11,736 bases of DNA from an uncultured Acidimicrobiaceae bacterium (GTDB taxonomy: Bacteria > Actinomycetota > Acidimicrobiia > Acidimicrobiales > Ilumatobacteraceae): positions 1 to 11,736 of the forward strand of contig CAIXHI010000100.1 of NCBI GenBank assembly GCA_903919215.1, given 5' to 3'. Each line of letters starts with the position of its first letter. Position 1 is the first letter of the stretch. The notes under the pieces are model-generated. The model worked only from the letters and a program-made list of their open reading frames with translations. It had not been told where the DNA came from and did no database searches. This document shows positions 1-6,446 of this stretch, piece by piece. A program made the position numbers and the translations under genes.

Positions 1-138
1 GCGATCGACGAGACGTGCGTTCTGTTCGACACGATCTTCGTCAGCGGCGGCAAACGAGGGCTCGACCTCGAGATCGCGCCCGACTCGCTGGTGCGGGTGC
101 TGAATGCCGTGGTCGCGTCGATTGCTACGAGCGGTTGA
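1..138 (+). CDS. YbaK/EbsC-family tRNA-editing (aminoacyl-tRNA deacylase) protein, C-terminal end only
   Basis: The window opens inside a reading frame that runs from base 1 to a TGA at 136-138, giving the last 45 residues of a protein whose start lies outside. The tail reads IDETCVLFDTIFVSGGKRGL followed by DLEIAPDSLVRVLNA. This resembles the C-terminus of the YbaK/EbsC/ProX fold, where an 'IDE/DE..L..yD.v.vsaG.rgl...l.p.dL.rl' pattern precedes the end. Proteins of this family hydrolyse mischarged tRNA, for example Cys-tRNA(Pro), in the cytoplasm. Only the tail is visible, so neither the catalytic lysine region nor the substrate class can be judged. The stop codon overlaps the 3' end of the convergent ABC permease gene by 14 bp. 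The family call rests on one short motif and is moderately sure. Confidence 0.62.
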   Translation, partial: AIDETCVLFDTIFVSGGKRGLDLEIAPDSLVRVLNAVVASIATSG

Positions 139-937
139 CGCGGCCGCGCAAGGCGGTGAACGCCAGTGTGAACGACACGGCGCCGACTCCGGCAATGGCG
201 AGCAGTCCCTTGCCGATCTCACCCCATTGCCAACCCGTCTGCAACATGCTGCGCATCCCGCTGAGCAGGTAGGTGGTGGGGTTGAACTTCACCGCGGTCG
301 CCAGCCAACCGGTCATCGCCTGTTCTGGGAGATAGGCCGTGGTGAGGAACGCGAACGGGAAGAACAACAGGAATGCGTTGTTGACGGCCGTGGGGTTGCC
401 CGTGCGGAGCGCGATGGCGTAGGGGAAGCCGGTGAACGCCAGTCCCCACACACCGGCGAACAGCACGAACATCACGATGCCGACGATGCCGGTGGCGACG
501 TGGATACCGAGGATCAGCCCGAGGGCGAGCACCGGCAGCACGAGGCACACGATCAGAACGAAGTCGGCGGTCATCAACCCCAACAACAGGGTGCCGCGCC
601 GAACGGGAGTGAGCAGCAATCGGTCGAGGTACCCGTCCTGGATGTCGATGACCAGTGAGCCAGCGCGACTGACCCCGGTTACGGCGAAGATCACGGCGAC
701 TGGCAACTGGAACGCCTTGTAGTCGAACCCGGGAGGGAAACTGCCGGAGCCCTCGACGAACTTTTGCAGGGCGCCGATGTTCACCACGAAGAAGAACAGC
801 GGGATGGCCAGCGCCGGGCCGAAGGCTTCGGGGTCGCGCCACGTGAGGCGCAGCGCGCGCAGGCTGACCGTGCGCCAGTCGGTGAAGAAGCCGGCGGCAC
901 GAGGGTGCACGCGCTCGCCGTGGGTGACGGTGCTCAT
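125..937 (-). CDS. ABC-2 type exporter permease (DrrB-like)
   Basis: This 270-residue membrane protein is the probable transmembrane partner of the ATPase encoded just upstream. A cytoplasmic N-terminus of about 40 residues (HPRAAGFFTDWRTVSLRALR) is followed by about six hydrophobic segments near residues 41-58, 76-97, 117-144, 147-172, 187-207 and 243-263. The loop DIQDGYLDRLLLTPVRRG between segments 2 and 3 is the conserved ABC2-membrane motif that contacts the ATPase. Its length is normal for DrrB-type permeases, which act with a DrrA-type ATPase to export hydrophobic drugs or lipids across the inner membrane. The ATG start overlaps the ATPase stop as ATGA, and a strong Shine-Dalgarno AGGAGG lies 7 nt upstream, so the two are translationally coupled. 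The substrate cannot be read from sequence. The annotation as an exporter permease is secure. Confidence 0.9.
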   Translation of the reverse strand: MSTVTHGERVHPRAAGFFTDWRTVSLRALRLTWRDPEAFGPALAIPLFFFVVNIGALQKFVEGSGSFPPGFDYKAFQLPVAVIFAVTGVSRAGSLVIDIQDGYLDRLLLTPVRRGTLLLGLMTADFVLIVCLVLPVLALGLILGIHVATGIVGIVMFVLFAGVWGLAFTGFPYAIALRTGNPTAVNNAFLLFFPFAFLTTAYLPEQAMTGWLATAVKFNPTTYLLSGMRSMLQTGWQWGEIGKGLLAIAGVGAVSFTLAFTALRGRVNRS

Positions 938-1917
938 GCTGCGTCCTCCTGCAGCCGGCCGCCGGTGATGTGCAAGAACACGTCGTCGAGTGTCGGCGTG
1001 CGCAACGTCAGACCCTCGACGGTGACACCGGCTTCGGCGAGTGCTACGGCGACTGGGCTGATCGCTGCGGCGCCACGGTCGACCGACATCACCACTTCGT
1101 CACCGGCGATCTCTACACGATCGACCTCGGCGAGACGTTCCACCACCGCGGCCACGCTCGCCGCGTGGGCTGCGGCGACCTTGGCGACGATGACGTCGCT
1201 GCCGATCGATCGCTTCAGCGCGGCTGGTGTGCCTTCGGCCACGAGCTTGCCCTGAGCGATGATGCCCACCCGGTCGGCGAGCGCGTCGGCCTCCTCCAGG
1301 TACTGGGTGGTGAGGAAGATCGTCATACCCAACTGCTCATTGAGATAGCGCACCTCGGCCCACACCGCTGCGCGGCTGGTGGGGTCGAGGCCGGTGGTGG
1401 GTTCGTCGAGGAACAGCACCTCGGGCTGGTGCACCAGCGATGCGGCCAGGTCGAGGCGTCGCTTCATACCGCCCGAGTATGTGTTGATGCGGCGGTCGAT
1501 CGCGTCGCCGATGGACACGAGTTCCAGCAGCTCTTTCACCCGTCGCAATCGTTCGGTACGCGACAGTCCGTAGAGGCGACCCTGCAGGTCGAGGAGCTCG
1601 CGTCCGGTCTGCTTGCCATCGAGCGCCGCCTCCTGCAGCGCGACCCCGATACGCAACCGCACTTGATCGGCGTCGGCCGCCACGTCGTACCCGGCCACGT
1701 GTGCCGTGCCGGATGTTGGCTTCAACAGCGTGGTGAGCATGCGCACCATGGTGCTCTTGCCCGCGCCGTTGGGGCCGAGGAAGCCGTATATCTCGCCCGC
1801 CTGTACCTCGAGGTCAACCCCGGCAACCGCTTCGTTGTCGCCGAACCGGCGGACCAGTGCGCTGGACCGGATGGCTGGTTGACGGTCAGTGGTCGCTCTC
1901 TGCATGAGGCCCGACAT
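934..1917 (-). CDS. ABC exporter ATP-binding protein (DrrA / daunorubicin-resistance type)
   Basis: This 327-residue ATPase would power the permease encoded directly downstream. All nucleotide-binding motifs are present: Walker A GPNGAGKST at 48-56, Q-loop Gln95, signature YSGGMKRR at 147-154 and Walker B VLFLDEPTTGLD at 167-178. The switch position reads TTQYLEEAD, with Gln205 where most ABC ATPases have His. The same substitution is typical of DrrA, which supports that subfamily. Residues after about 235 form the DrrA C-terminal extension, ending near TLDDVFLHITGGRLQED. The start is the ATG 12 nt after the peptidase stop. No Shine-Dalgarno precedes it, and Met5 is an alternative start. It is the middle gene of a peptidase-ATPase-permease operon. 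An ATP-driven export role is secure; the cargo is unknown. Confidence 0.92.
   Translation of the reverse strand: MSGLMQRATTDRQPAIRSSALVRRFGDNEAVAGVDLEVQAGEIYGFLGPNGAGKSTMVRMLTTLLKPTSGTAHVAGYDVAADADQVRLRIGVALQEAALDGKQTGRELLDLQGRLYGLSRTERLRRVKELLELVSIGDAIDRRINTYSGGMKRRLDLAASLVHQPEVLFLDEPTTGLDPTSRAAVWAEVRYLNEQLGMTIFLTTQYLEEADALADRVGIIAQGKLVAEGTPAALKRSIGSDVIVAKVAAAHAASVAAVVERLAEVDRVEIAGDEVVMSVDRGAAAISPVAVALAEAGVTVEGLTLRTPTLDDVFLHITGGRLQEDAA
945..950 (-). promoter_or_regulatory. Strong ribosome binding site of the ABC permease
   Basis: On the minus strand AGGAGG sits 7 nt before the permease ATG (935-937), inside the 3' end of the ATPase gene. It is the most canonical Shine-Dalgarno in the window, and it fixes the start used here. 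Confidence 0.8.
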
Positions 1918-1929
1918 TACCGGGGGGAC

Positions 1930-2847
1930 TCACGCGCGATGGGCAGCTTCGCGTCGCCGCAGGATCGCTTCGATACGCGCGATCCGCGTGCGCGCCGGCG
2001 GGTGACTGGCGGCGAGACGCTCGCTCCACGAGGTCGGTCGGTCGTCGCCGAACTCGGTGACGACTCGCCGGAGCGCGATTGCCAGCGGTTTACCGAACCC
2101 CATCTGTACGGCGCGGCGGTCGGCCTGCAGCTCGCTGTCCTTGCCCACCAGGTTGGCGAGCGCGTTGCTCAGCAACAGCGCGCTGAGGAACACCCAGGAG
2201 ATCGCCGTCAACACGTGAGCCACAGAGCGCCCGAGCACGGTGAGTGCCGACGAATCCTTGCCGAAGCTGCTGGTGGCTGCGGACGCGACGTTCTGGAGGA
2301 AGAACCCAATACGTGCGAGCAGCAGCACAGGGATGCTGAGCCACTGACCGAAAGTGTGCGCCACGGTGTGCAAGCCCAGGTGGTGGCTGAGTTCGTGCGC
2401 GAGTACCCCGCTGAGTTCGTCGCGGGGCAGCGTGTCGATCGCATACGAGGTGACGACCACCAAGTGTCCGCCGCAGGCGAATGCATTCAGTTCGTTGGAC
2501 GGCAGCACCATCAACACGTAGCGGTGCCCGGGAAGATCGTTGATCTGCAACACCGGCCGCCAGGCGGGGGCCAGCACGGCGTGCTCGTCGCGCGTTGGCC
2601 GCCGGGCCCCAAGCAACGGTGCCAGTAGCCAGACCTGCACGGTGCGCAGGAACAAGACGACCACCGCTGCCAGATAACCGCCAGCGAACCAGAGCAGTGG
2701 GACGTCCCAGAGCAGGTGGAACGGCAACCACCAGATCGTGATCGCCAGCACCCACACAGGGAGAACGGCCATCACGGGTGCCAGGGCAGTGATGGCCGAC
2801 GACTCCAGGTTGCGTCTGACGGCTCGCCGCTGCCGCGTGGTGTCCAC
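1930..2847 (-). CDS. M48-family membrane zinc metallopeptidase (HtpX/STE24-like)
   Basis: This 305-residue protein carries the zinc-protease motif HELSH at 151-155 inside VLAHELSHHLGLH. A likely third zinc ligand is Glu239 in DSELQADRRAV, which is the M48 'E..AD' motif. A late SHPPARTRIARI at 281-292 is also characteristic of M48. Hydrophobic stretches near 21-42, 50-69, 169-185 and 209-235 indicate a membrane anchor around a cytosolic-facing catalytic domain, as in HtpX. The family degrades misfolded membrane proteins or processes prenylated or exported peptides. Here it leads an operon with an ABC exporter (12-bp gap), which allows but does not prove that it processes the exporter's cargo or controls its quality. 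The start is a GTG preceded at 6 nt by a -10-like hexamer, suggesting a leaderless mRNA. Family confidence is high; the cellular role is open. Confidence 0.87.
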   Translation of the reverse strand: MDTTRQRRAVRRNLESSAITALAPVMAVLPVWVLAITIWWLPFHLLWDVPLLWFAGGYLAAVVVLFLRTVQVWLLAPLLGARRPTRDEHAVLAPAWRPVLQINDLPGHRYVLMVLPSNELNAFACGGHLVVVTSYAIDTLPRDELSGVLAHELSHHLGLHTVAHTFGQWLSIPVLLLARIGFFLQNVASAATSSFGKDSSALTVLGRSVAHVLTAISWVFLSALLLSNALANLVGKDSELQADRRAVQMGFGKPLAIALRRVVTEFGDDRPTSWSERLAASHPPARTRIARIEAILRRREAAHRA

Positions 2848-2853
2848 ATGACC

Positions 2854-2859
2854 ACGATA
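2854..2859 (-). promoter_or_regulatory. -10-like box for a leaderless peptidase/ABC operon transcript
   Basis: The minus strand reads TATCGT, then GGTCAT, then the GTG start (2847-2845). TANNNT placed 6-8 nt before a start is the arrangement seen in leaderless actinobacterial mRNAs. No convincing -35 hexamer is visible, and no Shine-Dalgarno precedes the gene. Confidence 0.42.
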
Positions 2860-2921
2860 CGAGGTGGGTAGCCTGCTGACGCGCCGAGAGCTGGTGGGCT
2901 CGATCAGGAAGCGCCATGAGC

Positions 2922-2931
2922 GAGGAAGGGG
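2922..2931 (+). promoter_or_regulatory. Ribosome binding site deciding the HD-GYP gene start
   Basis: The purine run GAGGAAGGGG ends 7 nt before GTG 2939. An earlier in-frame GTG at 2864 lies almost against the divergent gene's -10 box and has neither a Shine-Dalgarno nor an upstream -10-like box. The 2939 start is therefore preferred. A TAGCCT at 2869-2874 could be the -10 of this transcript, giving a leader of about 58 nt. Confidence 0.5.
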
Positions 2932-2938
2932 AAGTCCA

Positions 2939-4705
2939 GTGGCGTCGACAACCCACCTGACGCGAGGCCCTGGCGGCGGCGATGTGTCCGTCGAAGACCT
3001 ACTCGACCAGGCTGCTCAGATCGAGGCCACCGACATGGGTCGCGCCCGTTCGCTCGTGCAGCAGGCGCGCGTGCTCGCTCGTTCGACACAGCATCAGTTC
3101 GGCGAGGCAGAGGCGTTGTATCGCCTGGCTGAGTTGTCATATGCCTCCGGTCTGAACAACGAGGCGTTCGTTGTCGCGCTCGAGTCGCGCGACCTGTCGG
3201 CGCAGTGCGGCGCGGTGAAAACTCAGGTGTCAGCCCTGAACTTGATCGCCGCCGTGCAGCACCATGCCGGCAACTATTCCGAAGCTCTGGCGTCTGCATT
3301 CGCGGCGCTCGAGTTGTATCGATCCACCGGCGACCTGACCAGCGAAGGGATGTTGCTCAACTCCATCGCGGTCATCCAACACAGCCTGCGCGACACCGAT
3401 CGGGCGATCGTGACCTACGAAGCAGCGCTGATGTCCAACAAGGGTCAGCACCGTCCCGATCTTGATGCGATCACGTTGGCGAACCTGGCCAAGGTGCGCG
3501 CGGATCGTCACGAAGATCTGCTGGCGGTCAGCCTCGGTGAGTCAGCGCTCGTGCTGGCCACTGTGCACGCCCCGGAAATCGTTCCTGAGATCCTTGCTCG
3601 TTTGGCGATGGCGTATGTGTCGTTGGCCGCGCTCGATCGTGCACAGGCACGCCTCGACGAAGCCGATGGCGTGGTGCGCGACCGCACGGAACGCAAGGTG
3701 CCGTTGTCGCCGGGCAGTGTCGTCACCGTTCGCGTCGCGCGTGGTGAGCTCTACGTTGCGCAGCAGTTGCGTGAACAGGCCTTGCGCGAGTGGGGTGAGG
3801 CGCTCGACCTGGCGACGACGTCGAACATGTCAGAGGTTGCGCTTTCGTTGCGCGAGAAGCTCGCAGACCTGAACAAGGCGATGGGCCGATTTGATCAGGC
3901 GCTCGCGCACCAGGAGGCGCGCTACGCACTGAACGCGGAGATGTTCAACCTTGGCACCGACCTGCGGATCCGCACGTTGCAGATCCAGCACGACAGCGAG
4001 CATTCGCGTCAGCAGTCAGAGATTTTGCGGCTGCGCACGACCGAACTCGAGAACCTGGTGGCGCAGCGCACCGACCAGGTCGAGGCGTTCCAGCTCGAGG
4101 CCTTGCTGCGAGTAGCAGTCATGGCCGAGTTCCGCAATCCCGACACGGTCGACCATCCCGTGCGCGTCGGCGACCTCGCCGCCGACGTCGTGCAGGAGTT
4201 GGGATGTGACAGCGAGTACGTCGAGCGCATGCGGTTGGCAGCTCGTCTGCACGACATCGGCAAGATCGCGGTACCCGATGCGATCCTGTTGAAGCCGGGG
4301 CCGCTCACCGCCGCCGAGTTCGAGGTAGTCAAGACGCACACGACATACGGTGCGGAGATCCTCGCCGGCAGCACATCGCCGACGGTGCAGCTCGCTGCCG
4401 AGTTGGCGCTCACACATCACGAGCGGTGGGACGGCGCCGGTTATCCGGGCAACCTGGCCGGCGAGGCCATCCCGTTCAGCGGGCGCGTCGTCGCCATCGC
4501 CGATGTGTTCGACGCACTGATCAGCGCTCGCGTCTACAAGCGAGCATGGACAGCTGTGGAGGCGCTGCACCACATCGTCGAGGGCAAGGGCACTCAGTTC
4601 GAACCACGCGTCGTCGACGCGCTGCTCGCGGTCATGGCGCGTCGGCACCCGTCGTTGGCGTCAGTGCTCGAACAGCGTCCGCCGGGCGAGCCACCGCGTC
4701 AGTGA
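2939..4705 (+). CDS. TPR and coiled-coil HD-GYP protein, probable cyclic-di-GMP phosphodiesterase
   Basis: This 588-residue protein, counted from GTG 2939, has three parts. Residues about 20-330 are alpha-helical repeats of TPR type, for example ALNLIAAVQHHAGNYSEALA and LLNSIAVIQHSLRDTDRAIV. Residues about 342-395 form a charged coiled-coil linker ending LENLVAQRTDQVEAFQLEAL. Residues about 400-575 are an HD-GYP domain with every signature residue visible: His406, HD at 438-439 in LHDIGK, the KTHTTYGAEIL helix, HH at 493-494, GYP at 501-503 and Asp522 in IADVFDAL. HD-GYP proteins with this full set hydrolyse cyclic-di-GMP to pGpG or GMP using a di- or tri-iron centre. I infer that activity and infer that the TPR part senses a protein partner. 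There is no transmembrane segment, so it should be cytosolic. An upstream GTG at 2864 would add 25 residues. No GGDEF cyclase is in the window. Confidence 0.88.
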   Translation: MASTTHLTRGPGGGDVSVEDLLDQAAQIEATDMGRARSLVQQARVLARSTQHQFGEAEALYRLAELSYASGLNNEAFVVALESRDLSAQCGAVKTQVSALNLIAAVQHHAGNYSEALASAFAALELYRSTGDLTSEGMLLNSIAVIQHSLRDTDRAIVTYEAALMSNKGQHRPDLDAITLANLAKVRADRHEDLLAVSLGESALVLATVHAPEIVPEILARLAMAYVSLAALDRAQARLDEADGVVRDRTERKVPLSPGSVVTVRVARGELYVAQQLREQALREWGEALDLATTSNMSEVALSLREKLADLNKAMGRFDQALAHQEARYALNAEMFNLGTDLRIRTLQIQHDSEHSRQQSEILRLRTTELENLVAQRTDQVEAFQLEALLRVAVMAEFRNPDTVDHPVRVGDLAADVVQELGCDSEYVERMRLAARLHDIGKIAVPDAILLKPGPLTAAEFEVVKTHTTYGAEILAGSTSPTVQLAAELALTHHERWDGAGYPGNLAGEAIPFSGRVVAIADVFDALISARVYKRAWTAVEALHHIVEGKGTQFEPRVVDALLAVMARRHPSLASVLEQRPPGEPPRQ

Positions 4706-5276
4706 CCCATCGGCCCACTGCCGCCGCGAGGTCGTCGATCGGTATCTGCAAGCGACCTGCCCGGTGTGCATGTCCGAACGATGAGACCGCGCCGAGCACT
4801 CCGACGACGTAGAACGTCGGGTCGCCGTCTGGTACCAGACCTTGCCGCTGGGCATCGACGATCAGTCGGCGTACGTCGGATGCATACACATCGCTGCCCT
4901 CGCGCATCACCGGCGCCAGCGCCGCATCCAGTCGCTCCACATCGAGCAACGCGAAGTAGGTCTGGTGTGCGGCCATGAAGCGCACACTCGCCTCGGCTCC
5001 CTGCCGTAAACGAGTGACAGGGTCGGCCGAGGGCTCCATTGCCGCGGCCTGCGTCCTGCGCAGTTGGTGACGCATCGTTCTCACCAGCTCGGCGAACAGC
5101 GACTCCTTGGTGGGGAAGTACCAATAGAAGAGTCCCTTGGCGACTCCGGCCGCAGCGCAGATGTCGCTGATGCGGGCCGCGCCGTAGCCCCTCTCCGTGA
5201 ACAACTGCTCGGCGGCGCGCAGTAGCTGCTCCTTGCGCTCGTTGCCGTGCTCGGTGTGGAGACGGTCGCCGGTCAC
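4632..5276 (-). CDS. TetR-family transcriptional regulator
   Basis: From GTG 5276 this encodes 214 residues. The N-terminal DNA-binding domain is typical: RKEQLLRAAEQLFTERGY (helix 1), then ISDICAAAGVAKGLFYWYFP at about 36-55, which is the helix-turn-helix with the signature Tyr-x-Tyr-Phe, followed by TKESLF. The remaining residues, about 65-200, are the helical ligand and dimer domain, too variable to name a ligand. An in-frame GTG at 5333 would add 19 residues with no family similarity and would run through the putative operator, so 5276 is preferred. The gene is divergent from the ferredoxin, with 71 bp between starts, which is the usual arrangement for a local repressor of itself and its neighbour. 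Its last 74 bp overlap the end of the convergent HD-GYP gene. The family is certain; the target genes are inferred. Confidence 0.88.
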   Translation of the reverse strand: MTGDRLHTEHGNERKEQLLRAAEQLFTERGYGAARISDICAAAGVAKGLFYWYFPTKESLFAELVRTMRHQLRRTQAAAMEPSADPVTRLRQGAEASVRFMAAHQTYFALLDVERLDAALAPVMREGSDVYASDVRRLIVDAQRQGLVPDGDPTFYVVGVLGAVSSFGHAHRAGRLQIPIDDLAAAVGRWVTDAVARPADAVRALTPTTGADAP

Positions 5277-5277
5277 A

Positions 5278-5310
5278 CGGTCAGTCTCACCGGCCCTGAC
5301 CGATGGGTCA
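5278..5310. promoter_or_regulatory. Candidate TetR-family operator: two palindromes of GGTCA half-sites
   Basis: Two inverted repeats lie between the divergent starts. At 5278-5292, CGGTCAGTCTCACCG is centred on T5285 with six of seven pairs matched. At 5297-5310, TGACC-GATG-GGTCA has perfect 5-bp arms. Half-site GGTCA also occurs at 5271-5275 and 5279-5283, so four copies in either orientation fall within 40 bp. The palindromes cover the putative -10 and -35 of the regulator gene, as expected for autoregulation. Operator function is inferred from position and symmetry. Confidence 0.5.
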
Positions 5311-5311
5311 A
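5283..5311 (-). promoter_or_regulatory. Putative promoter of the TetR-family gene
   Basis: On the minus strand TTGACC (5311-5306) and GAGACT (5288-5283) are separated by 17 bp. The second hexamer is 6 nt before GTG 5276. The -35 is good and the -10 is weak at its first base. The whole promoter overlaps the palindromes. Confidence 0.38.
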
Positions 5312-5334
5312 TCCTGGGAGGGAGAGATGGCACC

Positions 5335-5340
5335 TACACT
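5335..5340 (+). promoter_or_regulatory. -10 box for a leaderless ferredoxin transcript
   Basis: TACACT is followed by 7 nt (CCCGCCC) and then ATG 5348. This fits a transcript beginning at or next to the start codon. No clear -35 hexamer is seen. It supports 5348 over the in-frame ATGs at 5303, which lies inside a palindrome, and 5327. Confidence 0.48.
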
Positions 5341-5347
5341 CCCGCCC

Positions 5348-5659
5348 ATGACCGCTTCCCGGGACGCGCGCATCGCCGACCGATCCCGCCACCCGAAGTG
5401 GAAGAAGTCGCCGCTGCGCATCGAGATGCTCGAGTGCATCAACTGCGACAAGTGCATCGCGTACTGCCCGCCGCAGTTCGGGGCGATCTTCAAGTACGGC
5501 ATCGACGTGGTCATCGTTCCCGAACTGTGCAGTGGTTGCGACAAGTGTCTGCCGGTCTGCCCGGTCAACTGCATCCTGCCGTTCCCAGAGTGGGCGACGA
5601 AAGGTTCGCCAGTGGAGTGGTGGCGCGAGCCGGGCGGCGCTGACGATCCGTACACCTGA
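5348..5659 (+). CDS. Dicluster 2[4Fe-4S] ferredoxin-like protein
   Basis: From ATG 5348 this is a 103-residue electron-transfer protein. It has a basic N-terminal extension of about 25 residues, then two cluster-binding motifs: C30-x2-C33-x2-C36-x3-C40-P and C61-x2-C64-x2-C67-x3-C71-P. A ninth cysteine, C75, follows the second motif. A tryptophan-containing tail with EWATKGSPVEWW replaces the short end of classical bacterial ferredoxins. The eight cysteines predict two [4Fe-4S] clusters in a small soluble carrier. The redox partner is unknown: no oxidoreductase lies next to it. It begins a close + strand run with the alpha/beta hydrolase, lgt and crotonase-fold genes, and it is divergent from the TetR gene, which probably controls it. 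Two earlier in-frame ATGs (5303, 5327) exist. The one at 5327 has a GGGAGGGAGAG purine run directly before it and cannot be excluded. Confidence 0.85.
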   Translation: MTASRDARIADRSRHPKWKKSPLRIEMLECINCDKCIAYCPPQFGAIFKYGIDVVIVPELCSGCDKCLPVCPVNCILPFPEWATKGSPVEWWREPGGADDPYT

Positions 5660-5670
5660 GGGGCGGCTGA

Positions 5671-5676
5671 CATACT
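5671..5676 (+). promoter_or_regulatory. Possible -10 box before the alpha/beta hydrolase
   Basis: CATACT lies 7 nt before ATG 5684, the same geometry as at the ferredoxin start but with C in the first position. The gene has no good Shine-Dalgarno, so a second leaderless transcript inside the run is possible. Confidence 0.28.
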
Positions 5677-5683
5677 GCAGGTC

Positions 5684-6439
5684 ATGACTGCACTCATTCC
5701 CGGGGCCGAGCCCTGGTCGCATCGTGGTACGTCGGCGCACGGGGCGCTTGTATTGCACGGATTCACTGGCAACCCCGGCAGCATGCGCGGTGTTGCCGAG
5801 GCGCTCGCTGCAGCTGGATACCACGTGGAGATGCCGCTGTTGCCGGGACACGGCACCGTCGTCGACGACATGGTCCCTACCCGCTGGGCGGACTGGGCGG
5901 GTGCCGCCGAGGCGGCGTATGCGACGTTGGCGGCTCGCACGCAGAAGGTGATCGTCGTGGGGCTCAGCATGGGCGGCGCGCTCACGCTCCGTCTTGGTGC
6001 CGATCACGCGGAGATTGCCGGTCTGGTCTGCATCAACCCGGCAACTGCACCGCAGCCCCAGGAAGTGCTCGACATGGTGCAGGGGATGATCGACGGGGGT
6101 ACGGAACTCATGCCCGCGATCGGGAGCGACATCGCCGACCCCGACGCCCGCGAGTCGGCGTACGACGCCACTCCTCTGGCGCCGCTGCTGTCGATGATGA
6201 TCGACGGGCTCGCACCATTGGTGCCTGCGTACCCCAGCATGCGCCAGCCGTTGCTGTTGTTGAACTCACCTCAGGATCACGTGGTGGAACCGGCAGCCGC
6301 AGAGTTCCTCGCCTCCACGTACGGTGGGCCGGTCGAACGGGTCAGCCTCGACCGCAGCTACCACGTGGCCACTCAGGACTACGACAAGCAACTGATCTTC
6401 GAATCCACTGTCGCCTTCGCGCAGCGCGTGTTGGTCTGA
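5684..6439 (+). CDS. Alpha/beta hydrolase, Est30-like carboxylesterase / monoacylglycerol lipase type
   Basis: This 251-residue protein has the complete esterase machinery. LVLHGFTGNPGSM at 22-34 holds the HGF oxyanion-hole motif, GLSMGG at 93-98 carries nucleophile Ser95, and Asp198 (NSPQDHVVEP) and His227 (RSYHVATQDYD) complete the triad. The 'HGFTGNP.SM' and 'S.HV.T.DYD' patterns and the length match the Est30-type carboxylesterases and bacterial monoacylglycerol lipases, which cleave short to medium acyl esters. There is no signal peptide, so the protein should be cytosolic. It follows the ferredoxin by 24 bp and precedes lgt by 7 bp. Its true substrate is unknown. A role in releasing acyl groups from lipid would fit the neighbouring crotonase-fold enzyme, but this is conjecture. 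Confidence 0.87.
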   Translation: MTALIPGAEPWSHRGTSAHGALVLHGFTGNPGSMRGVAEALAAAGYHVEMPLLPGHGTVVDDMVPTRWADWAGAAEAAYATLAARTQKVIVVGLSMGGALTLRLGADHAEIAGLVCINPATAPQPQEVLDMVQGMIDGGTELMPAIGSDIADPDARESAYDATPLAPLLSMMIDGLAPLVPAYPSMRQPLLLLNSPQDHVVEPAAAEFLASTYGGPVERVSLDRSYHVATQDYDKQLIFESTVAFAQRVLV

Positions 6440-6446
6440 GGCTGCG

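Noticed and set aside
970..2628. A long open frame on the + strand across the ABC ATPase and peptidase genes
   Set aside because: It is antisense to two genes with complete catalytic motifs. Its translation has no domain and arises from high third-position GC.
2916..2960. Tiny ATG frame of 14 codons overlapping the HD-GYP start region
   Set aside because: It ends quickly, has no Shine-Dalgarno of its own, and lies on the purine run that serves GTG 2939. It is not supported as a leader peptide.
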